Shown here: positions 17,374 through 24,980 of the stretch, piece after piece | Layout: each line of letters begins with the position of its first letter | Position numbering within the stretch: position 1 is the stretch's first letter | Source of the DNA: Mariniradius saccharolyticus AK6 | GTDB taxonomy: Bacteria > Bacteroidota > Bacteroidia > Cytophagales > Cyclobacteriaceae | NCBI RefSeq assembly: GCF_000330725.2 | Contig: NZ_AMZY02000009.1 | Location: 62,001 to 126,000, forward strand | Length of the DNA: 64,000 bases | Direction of reading: 5' to 3' | Program-made: the position numbers and the translations under genes | The notes under the pieces: model-generated | Databases searched by the model: none | The model's input: the letters and a program-made list of their open reading frames with translations, nothing else | What the model was told of the DNA's origin: nothing

Positions 17374-18279
17374 TCATTCCTCTCCTCCCACATATTTCCG
17401 CCAATGGTGCTGCTCCTTGAAGCCAAGGACTTCCCGAAGTTTGCGGTTAGAGAAAAGCGCTTCATGCTCACCAAGCTCCCGGGTGACGGGTACGCCCGGG
17501 AAAAACCGCTCGGCCAATTCCTTGCTCGGTAGGACCGCGCCGTTGTGGTCGTTGGCGACATTGAATACCTGATAGCCCATTCCGTCCTTTTTTAGGCACA
17601 AGTCCACAGCCTGCCCAAGGTCGCGGGCATCGATATAGTTGAAGATACACCGGCGGCGGACTTCTGGGTTTTTGAGATAATGGGGAAAAAGCGAAGCATA
17701 TTCATGCGGCTCGATCACGTTTCCGATCCGCAGGGCATAGATGTCAAACCCCGACCTGCGCTGAAAGCTGCGGGCCGTCTGCTCGTTGAGCACTTTCGAA
17801 AGCCCATAGCTGTCCATGGGGTCCACATCATAGCCCTCTTCCACGGGCAACGAGCGGGGATTGGTCTGTCCGTCCGAAAAGCAAACGCCGTAGGTGGTCT
17901 CAGAGGAAGCGATGATGATTTTCTTGATGCCCAGCTTCACCGCAGCTTCGATGACATTGTAGGTGCCGATTGTATTGACGCGGAAGGTCTCGTTGTCGGG
18001 TTTGATCAGGATGCGTGGGACCGCGGCGAAGTGCACCACGGCGTCAAACTTCGGTACGCCTGTGCCGGGTTCCAGCTCATCAAAGCCGGCATAGGCACTC
18101 ATCGCGTTGAACATCTGTCCCGAATCTGTGATATCGGCCGTCAGGTTGTCTACGCCCGGATAGTGCAGCGGCACCAAGTCCACGTTCATCACACGGTGCC
18201 CTTGTTCCAGCAAATAAGGGATTACATGCCTGCCCGCCTTTCCCGATCCTCCGGTGAAAAATATCCGCATTTTTTTCAT
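17374..18279 (-). CDS. NAD(P)-dependent epimerase/dehydratase
   Basis: The 301-residue extended short-chain dehydrogenase has the glycine motif GGSGKAGRHV, an acidic residue ending the second strand (VDLVPL, which favours NAD), ASSETTYG, and the YxxxK pair in DSYGLSKVLNEQTA. The C-terminal NGAVLPSKELAERFFPG matches a family often annotated as uronate dehydrogenase-like or UDP-glucose 4-epimerase-like. Substrate is uncertain; sugar acid or nucleotide sugar is likely. It is monocistronic, at the edge of the accessory island. Confidence 0.8.
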   Translation of the reverse strand: MKKMRIFFTGGSGKAGRHVIPYLLEQGHRVMNVDLVPLHYPGVDNLTADITDSGQMFNAMSAYAGFDELEPGTGVPKFDAVVHFAAVPRILIKPDNETFRVNTIGTYNVIEAAVKLGIKKIIIASSETTYGVCFSDGQTNPRSLPVEEGYDVDPMDSYGLSKVLNEQTARSFQRRSGFDIYALRIGNVIEPHEYASLFPHYLKNPEVRRRCIFNYIDARDLGQAVDLCLKKDGMGYQVFNVANDHNGAVLPSKELAERFFPGVPVTRELGEHEALFSNRKLREVLGFKEQHHWRKYVGGEE

Positions 18280-18474
18280 TTCTGTTCCAGTTTACAAGTG
18301 AAGCTTATGCGCACAAGTTAAGCAGGCAACAGAACAAAATCCATGGGCTTGGAAAGATTGTGGGGGAGGGGATGGAACCGTATACAATATTGTAAACAGA
18401 TCGGGCCAAATAGATAGCGGTGGCGATCCTAGTCAACTTAAGTGTTGGCGAGGGCACTACGCTATTTTTCACTT

Positions 18475-19086
18475 TTATTCCCGATTTTTTGAGGCAACTA
18501 GTTCAAAAATCAGCTCTTTCAATGTCACTAAATCACTCTCTATTGTCCCTTTCATATATCTTTCATACACGCTTTTATTATTTGGAGGGTTGAGGTTTAA
18601 AATCAACCCTTTTTCCAACGCCAACGATCTGAGAAATTCCCTTTGAGCACGGCCATTTCCTTCCCTGAATGGATGAAAGTAATTTACATTGTCTAAAATT
18701 TCCGCCAACTTTTCTGCCAATTCTCTTTTTCTGTTTTTTGGAATTTTCTTGAAATCAGCAATCAAGGAGTTTATGTAGATACGCGCATTGTCAAAATGGG
18801 AAGTAGGGAAAAATTGTTTCCCGTCTTTGCTTATTTCCACAATCCGTTTTTTCCCAGCCCAAACATACATATCCTGAAACAGGTGGTTGTGAATATCAAA
18901 AAGGTTTTCAATCCCTTTAATCTTGATTGGATTATTATAAAGCTCCTGAAGTCGTTTTGTTACGGCAGCACTTTCTACAAAAAGTAATACATCCGGATCC
19001 GTAATTCCCCGCAGATTTTTTAAAATTCCTGTTTTTGGGTCGGTGTAAGTATAATCAAAGTCAATGTACTTATAGGCATCAGACAT
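18475..19086 (-). CDS. Fic/DOC family AMP-transferase toxin (VbhT-like)
   Basis: The ATG at 19086 gives 203 residues. The Fic core HPFREGNGR (His138) has the catalytic His, the acidic metal ligand and the anion-binding GNGR, followed by AQREF. The flap region (GKKRIVEISKDGKQFFP) is also present. Fic enzymes AMPylate target hydroxyls using ATP. Its start overlaps the end of the small antitoxin gene by 8 bp, the usual class I arrangement. A similar length and layout is seen in VbhT-type toxins. Targets are unknown. It is AT-richer than the flanking housekeeping genes. Confidence 0.92.
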   Translation of the reverse strand: MSDAYKYIDFDYTYTDPKTGILKNLRGITDPDVLLFVESAAVTKRLQELYNNPIKIKGIENLFDIHNHLFQDMYVWAGKKRIVEISKDGKQFFPTSHFDNARIYINSLIADFKKIPKNRKRELAEKLAEILDNVNYFHPFREGNGRAQREFLRSLALEKGLILNLNPPNNKSVYERYMKGTIESDLVTLKELIFELVASKNRE

Positions 19087-19258
19087 AAGCCTTTTCTTCT
19101 GCAAATTTCACCAAATCACTCAGGGAAATTTTACCTGTCACATAATCTCTAATTATTTCAACTCCCTTTGGTGTTGGTTCAAAACCTTCAAACATGTTAC
19201 TACCTAAAGCATTAGCTGTGCTTTCGAATGTATTTAAATCCGAAAATTTCACTCCCAT
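19079..19258 (-). CDS. VbhA-like Fic antitoxin
   Basis: The ATG at 19258 gives a 59-residue protein with the class I inhibitory motif (S/T)xxxE(G/N): SNMFEG, with Ser20 and Glu24. Glu24 is the same position as in Bartonella VbhA, which decided the start; an in-frame ATG at 19300 would add 14 residues. The inhibitory glutamate is expected to block productive ATP binding by the Fic partner. The second half, PTPKGVEIIRDYVTGKIS, is the usual VbhA tail. It is translationally coupled to the toxin gene. Confidence 0.88.
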   Translation of the reverse strand: MGVKFSDLNTFESTANALGSNMFEGFEPTPKGVEIIRDYVTGKISLSDLVKFAEEKAYV

Positions 19259-19586
19259 TATCGTCAAGTTATTCCTATCAATTTCGATTGTGGAGAACAT
19301 ACGTTTTGGTTTTAAACTTTCTACGAATTTACAAAAAATCCCGCATTTTATTCTTAGGGTCTTCTTTTTTAGAGTCGTGCATTCGAGTAGATGTGTCCTA
19401 TCGTAAAGCACTGGTTCCCCGTGCCACCCTGATAACCTTTCGGATGCGCGTGTCCTGAACGTGGAATATAGGTCAAAAATAGGGCGTTACAAGGGGATGC
19501 GAGCAGTGTGAGACATGTCCGACGTAAGGGGCGCGAATCCTCAGAGAAATCTGGACAGGCCGTCTAATTGATTCGACGCTTGCCTT
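19259..19586. other. intergenic region upstream of the toxin-antitoxin pair
   Basis: This 328-bp stretch must carry the promoter for the antitoxin-toxin pair. The first 150 bp next to the antitoxin are AT-rich; the part at 19430-19580 is GC-richer. No palindrome, repeat or RNA was recognised. Confidence 0.4.
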
Positions 19587-20033
19587 CTATCCAATCCCTT
19601 GTCCAAACCGGAAACATTCATAGTGTGTTAAATTGATTATCCAGTCTCTTTTGCTGTTAATAATTAGAAGGTCGTCCGAGCTTGGATAATAAAAGTCGTC
19701 CCAATTTTCAATGAAGGTTTGAAAATTTGTTAAAAGAGCTTGTCCGTCTGCCCAGATTAAAATTATATCATCCTCCTTATTTTTAAATTCATGTAGGCGC
19801 GCAGTTATCCAATTATAGTCGTTGTTGAAATCCTTTGCTTCAAAAGTTTTAAACTTGTCCTCGTTAAGCGTGAATTTACCAACGATGTTATCATGGAACA
19901 ACTTCTCCCAGATTAAATCATAAGCTTTTCGGTCGAGGATCTTAATTTGAGTCAAAATTTCCTTTTTATCTTCAAACCTCCAATTAATGTCAAGGTTGTC
20001 TCTGGTTACATATTTGTCTAAGTTGTCGATCAT
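19587..20033 (-). CDS. hypothetical protein
   Basis: The ATG at 20033 gives 148 residues; a TTG ten codons upstream is possible. The protein is acidic and aromatic-rich with no signal peptide, consistent with a small cytoplasmic alpha/beta protein. The end (DDLLIINSKRDWIINLTHYECFRFG) recalls small immunity-like proteins that end in a Phe-Gly segment, but no family can be named. It is a lone gene inside the accessory island. Confidence 0.6.
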   Translation of the reverse strand: MIDNLDKYVTRDNLDINWRFEDKKEILTQIKILDRKAYDLIWEKLFHDNIVGKFTLNEDKFKTFEAKDFNNDYNWITARLHEFKNKEDDIILIWADGQALLTNFQTFIENWDDFYYPSSDDLLIINSKRDWIINLTHYECFRFGQGIG

Positions 20034-20386
20034 GTCATTTTTGTCCCGAAGGCTTGCGCCCAATGTCAGACCTTGAAAAAAGTCCCAAGCATTTTCAGTG
20101 AACCCATTTCACTTACTTGGTGAATTTAGCAAATTCAGTTCAGTTTTTTCTATACGGGGTCAACGTCGACTTGCTCCAGATCACGATACCAACCAAAAAC
20201 TGATCAAATTCGTTTTCTTGATAGACATCCGCGCCATAGCGCCTTCAGGCCCCGCCCGAGCAAAAAAAAGCGACCCCGATTTCTCCCAACCATGAAAAAT
20301 CCACCAATTCGCTAAAGGAACGTCAATTGATTTAATTCCAAGGGAGGTTGTGCATCGGTTACCCTTGTTGTCTGCCGCGCCTTCCA
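20034..20386. other. intergenic region inside accessory island
   Basis: This 353-bp stretch separates two minus-strand genes. GCGCCATAGCGCCTTCAGGC (20231-20250) is distantly similar to the right arm of the palindromes at 21.1 and 21.9 kb, but no matching left arm was found. Nothing else is recognised. Confidence 0.35.
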
Positions 20387-21013
20387 CTATTTGACTTTGA
20401 AAAAGGTGTCCCTGTCGCTAAATCCTTTACCCTTTAAGAATTTCTTCATCTCTGTTTTTGTTGGTCGGAAACTAAAAATGGTATCAGACTTTGTCTCGGT
20501 TACGGCCCTTAAATTATCTATGTCATCCTTTTTGGAAATTGTTCCAAGTGTCACACCATGATCAATCTTTGTCAAGATCATTACGCGCCAACTATTTTCA
20601 GAAATCCTGTCATTCAAAAAATAGTGTCCTTTGTACTTCCTAAGAATGTCACCTTCTGCTAGGTTGAAAAGAGTATCGTAATAACCCCAGTGTTGAAAGA
20701 TGCTGTCTTCCTTAACCACTACTTCAAACCTAAACTTGTCTTCAGTTCCGGAAAATGTTGTATCTCCTTCGATATTCTTCACTTCAATCGAATCCACCAG
20801 GTCAGAAAAGTGAGAAACAGAATATTTAATGATAAGTCCGTTTGCTATGATGAGTTTTGAGGAGTCGCCCAAACTCAAATACTGCCCTACAAGATTTTGT
20901 GGAATTCTTTTCTCATTTGATTGTCCCGCCGGCTGAGGTTCTTCAAATCGAACTAGGTCGCCACAGGAAACCAGTATTAGTGTTGCTAAAAGTATGATCT
21001 TAACTCTCATCAT
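20387..21013 (-). CDS. hypothetical lipoprotein
   Basis: The 208-residue protein has a lipoprotein signal (ILLATLILVSC, lipobox LVSC, Cys17). The mature part contains NLVGQYLSLGDSSKLIIANG, a pattern of a small beta-rich domain seen in other Bacteroidota lipoproteins, and a basic C-terminus. No family was recognised. It starts at one of two tandem ATG codons. A palindromic repeat lies directly upstream, so it may be carried as a cassette. Confidence 0.72.
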   Translation of the reverse strand: MMRVKIILLATLILVSCGDLVRFEEPQPAGQSNEKRIPQNLVGQYLSLGDSSKLIIANGLIIKYSVSHFSDLVDSIEVKNIEGDTTFSGTEDKFRFEVVVKEDSIFQHWGYYDTLFNLAEGDILRKYKGHYFLNDRISENSWRVMILTKIDHGVTLGTISKKDDIDNLRAVTETKSDTIFSFRPTKTEMKKFLKGKGFSDRDTFFKVK

Positions 21014-21033
21014 TTATCAAGGCATGGCATAAT

Positions 21034-21168
21034 AGGTTTGGCGCTTGGTGCAGTGGCAGTTTTCGAAGCACTTTCTTGTCCGCTTGCAATAAACTTACTT
21101 AAAAACACAAACCTTGAATTTACCATTTTCTCCGCCATAAGTCATATACGCTGTCAGCGGTTCGGGCT
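21034..21168. repeat. attC-like imperfect palindrome A
   Basis: The left part (GGTTTGGCGCTTGGTGCAGTGGCAG) aligns with the left arm of palindrome B at 21.7 kb, and the right end (ACGCTGTCAGCGGTTCGGGCTT) aligns with its right arm. Within this copy the arms pair poorly, suggesting decay or a hybrid. It fills the gap between the lipoprotein gene and the GNAT gene. Confidence 0.55.
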
Positions 21169-21175
21169 TTTTTCA

Positions 21176-21691
21176 TTATTTTCTTCTTAGTTCCCATTTC
21201 CATATTAGTCCATCGTCTGTGTCATTGATTTCCTGAATTTTCTTAAAGCCGCATTTTAGTAGAACTTTCGTTGACGGATTTTCTTGTCCAAGTGTATGTG
21301 CAATGACAGATTTTACCTTCTCATTTCTAAAAGCGTTCTCAACAAGTCCCATTGTCATTTCGGTTGCAAGTCCGCGATTTCGATAGGTTGGCGCAATTTC
21401 ATAACCAATTTCAACTGTTCCTTCTGTTGTCGGCTTGCCTTTATATCCACCACTTCCGATTAGTTTGTTGTCTGATTTGTGTATAGGAAAATAAGTCCAC
21501 CAACCGTTTTCTTGCTCGTTTTCTAAAAGTCTATCAAGCGAATATTTTAAAGCACCAATTCCAAATTCTGTCCAATCATCCTGAATAGTTATACCTAATT
21601 TCTTTGACAGAATTTCATTCCCTTGAATTGCTGATTTCAATATTTCAGAGTCGCAAGAAATGATCATTAGATTCTCAGTCTCAATACTCAT
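21176..21691 (-). CDS. GNAT family N-acetyltransferase (RimJ/RimL type)
   Basis: The 171-residue protein shows the GNAT fold: a central substrate strand (KLIGSGGYKGKPTTEGTVEIG), then the acetyl-CoA loop region YRNRGLATEMTMGLVE and the closing ENPSTKVLLKCGFKKIQE. The Asn-Ser/Thr...LLKCGF pattern places it in the RimJ/RimL subgroup that acetylates protein N-termini or small molecules. The acceptor is unknown; resistance-type acetyltransferases are common cassette cargo. Palindromic repeats A and B lie on either side. Confidence 0.88.
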   Translation of the reverse strand: MSIETENLMIISCDSEILKSAIQGNEILSKKLGITIQDDWTEFGIGALKYSLDRLLENEQENGWWTYFPIHKSDNKLIGSGGYKGKPTTEGTVEIGYEIAPTYRNRGLATEMTMGLVENAFRNEKVKSVIAHTLGQENPSTKVLLKCGFKKIQEINDTDDGLIWKWELRRK

Positions 21692-21726
21692 TTTTTTCTC
21701 TTGTAATTAATGTGTTTTCGACTATT

Positions 21727-21885
21727 GCCTGACCGCTAACGTTTTGGCACGTGGCGCAGTGGCGAATTTCGGATCAAAAAACTGTCAATACACCATCCCG
21801 ATAAGTATTGCTGTTGATGCGAGATAGAATGTTCAATTAACAACGCCACCCGCTATTGTGCCAAACGCCTATAGCGGTTCAGGCT
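21727..21885. repeat. attC-like imperfect palindrome B
   Basis: The left arm GCCTGACCGCTAACGTTTTGG (21727 onward, continuing to about 21768) pairs with the right arm ending GCGGTTCAGGC (21841-21884). Reading the right arm in reverse gives GCCTGAACCGCTATAGGCG then TTTGGCAC. The arms are about 42 nt with few mismatches around a loop of roughly 70 nt. It lies between the GNAT and methionine aminopeptidase genes and is the clearest of the set. Confidence 0.75.
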
Positions 21886-21903
21886 TCTTTTTGTTTGGCA
21901 TAA

Positions 21904-22668
21904 TTAATTCCAAATTTCATTTTTCTCGGTCAATATGATTGGTTTATTGTCTGTCACCACAATTGTATGTTCGTGTTGAGCCATGAACCCGCCTTTGTTT
22001 CCAACCATTGTCCAACCGTCATTCAATGTCACTGCATAAGTTGAATGGGTAGATATAAATGTCTCAATTGCCACAACAGAATTCTTCTTAAAACGTGTCA
22101 GGTTAAATCTGTCTTGGAAGTTTGCGATTTCAGATGGCTCTTCGTGTAAGCTTCTTCCGATTCCGTGTCCAGTAAGATTTTTAACTACTTTGTAACCACG
22201 TCTTTTTGCTTCTGTTTCAATAAGATGTCCAATATCCGAAACCCTTACGCCTCCTTTGATATTAAAAACTGCTTTTTTTAAAATCTCTTTGGAAGCGTCT
22301 ACAAGTTTTTGATGTCCAAATTTGTCATCTCCAATTACAAATGATGCACCATTGTCTGACCAAAAACCTTCAAGCTCCGCTGAAACGTCAATATTTATCA
22401 GGTCGCCATCCTTTAATATTCTGTTTTTTGAAGGTAAACCGTGGCAAAATTCATTATCAACACTTATACAAGTCCAACCCGGAAAATTGTATGTTTTATT
22501 AGGGGCTGAATTCGCTCCGAAATCTTTTAATATTTCTGCTCCGAAGTCGTCAAGTTGTTTGGTTGAAATACCTGGTCTTACATAGTTTTTCATTTCTTTT
22601 AAAGTATAAGCAACAACGTCACTTACCTTTTTCATTCCAATCAATTCTGATTCTTTTGTTATAGACAT
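21904..22668 (-). CDS. map: type I methionine aminopeptidase (island-borne copy)
   Basis: At 254 residues this is a normal-length type I enzyme. The five metal ligands are visible: Asp in NIDVSAEL, Asp in WSDNGASF, His in LTGHGIGRSLHEEP, Glu in VAIETFIS and Glu in MAQHEHTIVV. It removes N-terminal methionine from new proteins. Its location in an AT-rich accessory island rather than in a ribosomal operon suggests a second, acquired copy. Downstream is palindrome B; upstream, DUF5946 is only 13 bp away and probably co-transcribed. Confidence 0.93.
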   Translation of the reverse strand: MSITKESELIGMKKVSDVVAYTLKEMKNYVRPGISTKQLDDFGAEILKDFGANSAPNKTYNFPGWTCISVDNEFCHGLPSKNRILKDGDLINIDVSAELEGFWSDNGASFVIGDDKFGHQKLVDASKEILKKAVFNIKGGVRVSDIGHLIETEAKRRGYKVVKNLTGHGIGRSLHEEPSEIANFQDRFNLTRFKKNSVVAIETFISTHSTYAVTLNDGWTMVGNKGGFMAQHEHTIVVTDNKPIILTEKNEIWN

Positions 22669-22681
22669 GTTTATCTGAGTA

Positions 22682-23200
22682 TTATTTTTTGTTTAAAAAG
22701 TTGTTCGCTAATCTACTAATGGTTTGATGATGTTTTTCCCAAGAATTCCATACTGATTTAGCCCATTTTTCAGCTAATGAGAAATGCAATTCAGGATTGT
22801 TGTTGTCCCAAAGTTCATAAATAGTAAGATTACCAAATGAAATAGGTGGCTCAAGCCATACTAAGTCACCACTCCCTTTGTAAAATTGAGAAAAGTTCAT
22901 TTTAAAATCAGCAGCATCAATAATGTCTAAGTTTCTTTCGAACATCATATACAGAGAAGCCAAATGTATGTTCACGGAATTTATAGCCCTTACATCATTT
23001 TCATTACCAACATGTTGTGTTGTGTAAGCATCAACTGTGTAGTGATGAGCTTTTGCATAGTTAAAATCAGAATATTCTCTCTCTAAAACTTCACAAAACA
23101 TAATCCAACACCCCGTTGATGATAACATATACTCGTGAGTTTCACCGTCAATGTTTAAAGATTTTGAGCCGCACCCAAAACAATTAATATATTCGTCCAT
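22682..23200 (-). CDS. DUF5946 family protein
   Basis: The 172-residue protein has an N-terminal zinc-knuckle-like NCFGCG, then STGCWIMFCEVLEREYSD and HHYTVDAYTTQHVG. The Cys pair, the Cys-Trp segment and the VDAYxxQH signature are typical of DUF5946, a small uncharacterised family. A metal-binding role is likely from the conserved Cys and His residues. It is the first gene of a two-gene unit with the methionine aminopeptidase and lies directly after palindrome D. Confidence 0.82.
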   Translation of the reverse strand: MDEYINCFGCGSKSLNIDGETHEYMLSSTGCWIMFCEVLEREYSDFNYAKAHHYTVDAYTTQHVGNENDVRAINSVNIHLASLYMMFERNLDIIDAADFKMNFSQFYKGSGDLVWLEPPISFGNLTIYELWDNNNPELHFSLAEKWAKSVWNSWEKHHQTISRLANNFLNKK

Positions 23201-23227
23201 TTTTCGTCTTTATTGTTGTCTTTTTTA

Positions 23228-23368
23228 GCCGGACCGTTAACGTTTGACAATATGGCCAGTAAGGGATTGCGGGCGGTTTCCTATCAGGTTACACTAAAAG
23301 TTAAAGCGGGCTGCAAACCTTGGTATACCACTGAAACCCTTATTGGCTATATTGTATGTTGTGTGGCG
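23228..23368. repeat. attC-like imperfect palindrome D
   Basis: The left arm GACCGTTAACGTTTGACAAT and following ATGGCCAGTAAGGG pair with a right arm whose reverse reads GCCACACAACATACAATATA then GCCAATAAGGG. The left end GACCGTTAACGTTT matches palindrome B (GACCGCTAACGTTT). The stop codon and last codons of the lipoprotein gene lie inside the right arm, as seen in integron cassettes. Confidence 0.68.
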
Positions 23369-23933
23369 TAATTTGTTCATCTTCTGAACCATTAAATGAT
23401 TCATCTTCTACTTTTAATATCTTAAAATCACCTTTGTCCGTAATCAAATATAAAATAGCAAATTGATAATCTGTATCTGGTTTGGCAAATGTCGCACGAA
23501 AAATTAGTTGTCCATTCTCTGTATGTGAAAACTCATTTTTCCACATGTGACAAATCTTAAAGAAATCGGCTGATAAACTATCTTTAAAATTCTCCTTCAA
23601 CAAATGTACCTTAATCACATTGGCGTCTGTTTTAATTGTAAAATCAGTCGCAAAATTATGTGCTACACTATATTCAATCAGGTTCTTATTTTTGCTTCTC
23701 TCTTCCGAAAAAGTCTCGTTATAGACAGCACTATCATTTAAGCAATACGTTTTCATTAGATAATTTGTCCGATTAATAACAGTATCAAATGAATATATAT
23801 TGTAATCAGGTTGCCAATAATATGTTAATGTGTCCTTTTTATCAGTCGTTTCTCCGAGAGATGTTTTATCCGTTGAATTTCCATGCCCGATGCAGGAAAT
23901 CATTATCAAAGCCATTGTTATCATTGCTATCAT
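23340..23933 (-). CDS. hypothetical lipoprotein
   Basis: The ATG at 23933 gives 197 residues with a lipobox (MALIMISC). A GTG 16 codons upstream would add a basic extension and is less likely. The mature protein is polar with no recognised domain. The last five codons or so lie inside palindrome D. The box GTTGTGTGGC at 23358-23367 near the stop recurs inverted at 23960-23969 just upstream of the gene, bracketing it like a cassette. Confidence 0.68.
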   Translation of the reverse strand: MIAMITMALIMISCIGHGNSTDKTSLGETTDKKDTLTYYWQPDYNIYSFDTVINRTNYLMKTYCLNDSAVYNETFSEERSKNKNLIEYSVAHNFATDFTIKTDANVIKVHLLKENFKDSLSADFFKICHMWKNEFSHTENGQLIFRATFAKPDTDYQFAILYLITDKGDFKILKVEDESFNGSEDEQITPHNIQYSQ

Positions 23934-23980
23934 TCTCCTGGTTGCTGTCTTTTTATTATGCCACACAACGAGTTGCTTCA

Positions 23981-24032
23981 CGCAATCATTGCGCTATGTA
24001 TGCTATATGGAATACATAGCGCAACAGTTGCG
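23981..24032. repeat. strong hairpin beside the last cassette-like gene
   Basis: A perfect 13-bp inverted repeat TTGCGCTATGTAT (23989-24001) and ATACATAGCGCAA (24012-24024) with a 10-nt loop is extended outward by CGCAA/TTGCG after a 3-nt mismatch. There is no T run, so it is not a typical terminator. It could be a cassette-end site or a transcript-stabilising structure. Confidence 0.75.
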
Positions 24033-24195
24033 GATATATTTCGATTATCTAAACTTAAACCTAAAGCTCTAGAAATCCAATTGATCCAGAAGCCATTTTT
24101 TTGACCAATTCCTATGCCCCTTTTGCGGGGAGGATCGAGTTTTTCCACTAGCTACTTGCTACATCGTATTTCGCACTTGGTTCATCTCCTATCGT

Positions 24196-24261
24196 CGTCC
24201 CGACCGCCTTCCTACCGCGTCCCGACCGCGTTCCTACCGTGTCCCGACCGCCACCCGACCA
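24196..24261. repeat. 22-bp tandem repeat, three units
   Basis: Units at 24196-24217 and 24218-24239 differ at one base (CGTCCCGACCGC(C/G)TTCCTACCG). The third (24240-24261) keeps the GTCCCGACCGCC core and then degenerates. It is non-coding and CG-rich against the AT-rich island to its left. Confidence 0.8.
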
Positions 24262-24510
24262 TTACCCGATGATATTCCGTGTATGACTTGATGTGTAGAA
24301 GGGCATTTCAGGGGCTTGGCCAAGCTTCGATAGGGGTAGGAAAAGAAAAACTTTGGTTCTGCCGTGTCATCTTGCCGGGCATCGGTTTTTCCCTCTGATA
24401 CCAAAGGTTTTCGGGATAAAATTTCGAGGATTGATCAATGATAATTCCAATCTCGTTTTGGTTCGGTTTAGACAAAAATCCTGACTATCTCGATTTCGGG
24501 AATTCAAATC

Positions 24511-24939
24511 CTATTCACCCTCTTGGTGGTGAATTCGGCTTTTCCAATTCCTCCGCACCACCCAAGCAGCGGTCCCCAAAAACGGTAAGGTGGAAAGTAT
24601 GATTTTCATATTCCCACCAAAAATCCCGGCCAAGACCATCATCCCAAACAGCAACCCAAGGCCCGCTATTCCCAAATAGGTCAGGATTTTGCTTGGCGTT
24701 TTTTGGAAGAGGGTGACCAAAAGGAGGACTTGACCCAAGAATGGAAGGACCGTCAAGGGATGGATGACGTCGGCTGGATTGGAAACGAGTTTGGAAAACA
24801 ACTCTGCTTCAGCCTGAAACAGAAAGGAATGCTGCCCCTGTCCCCATTCCAAGTATCCGAAAAGGGAGAAAATGATCAGGAGGAGATTGGGGAGTTTTGG
24901 GTTCACTTCAAATTTCCGTTTCCATTTTACCACAATCAA
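24511..24939 (-). CDS. hypothetical integral membrane protein
   Basis: The 142-residue protein has about four hydrophobic segments (LLLIIFSLFGYLEWG, VLPFLGQVLLLVTLF, YLGIAGLGLLFGMMVLAG, IILSTLPFLGTAAW) and a polar tail. No family was recognised. No ATG is available; a TTG at 24939 or a GTG two codons later would be the start. It lies 41 bp downstream of the AraC-type regulator on the same strand, so it may be a co-transcribed companion. Confidence 0.65.
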   Translation of the reverse strand: MIVVKWKRKFEVNPKLPNLLLIIFSLFGYLEWGQGQHSFLFQAEAELFSKLVSNPADVIHPLTVLPFLGQVLLLVTLFQKTPSKILTYLGIAGLGLLFGMMVLAGIFGGNMKIILSTLPFLGTAAWVVRRNWKSRIHHQEGE

Positions 24940-24980
24940 TTTACACGGATTTTTCTGACATTCTCTTACCTCCGGCTTGC

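Larger units (their letters stand above)
23934..24510. other. intergenic region at the island boundary
   Basis: This 577-bp stretch contains the inverted GCCACACAAC box (23960-23969), a strong hairpin (23981-24032) and 22-bp tandem repeats (24196-24260). Short plus-strand ORFs between 23.8 and 24.1 kb run antisense to the lipoprotein start and the hairpin and were not accepted. From about 24.3 kb onward nothing is recognised. Confidence 0.5.

Noticed and set aside
20064-20386. Further attC-like palindrome between the hypothetical gene and the lipoprotein gene
   Set aside because: Only a short GCGCCATAGCGCCTTCAGGC segment resembles the right arm; no pairing left arm was found.
18475-24032. 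Prophage or integrative element
   Set aside because: No integrase, transposase, terminase, capsid, relaxase or tRNA end was found; only small cargo genes and palindromes are present.
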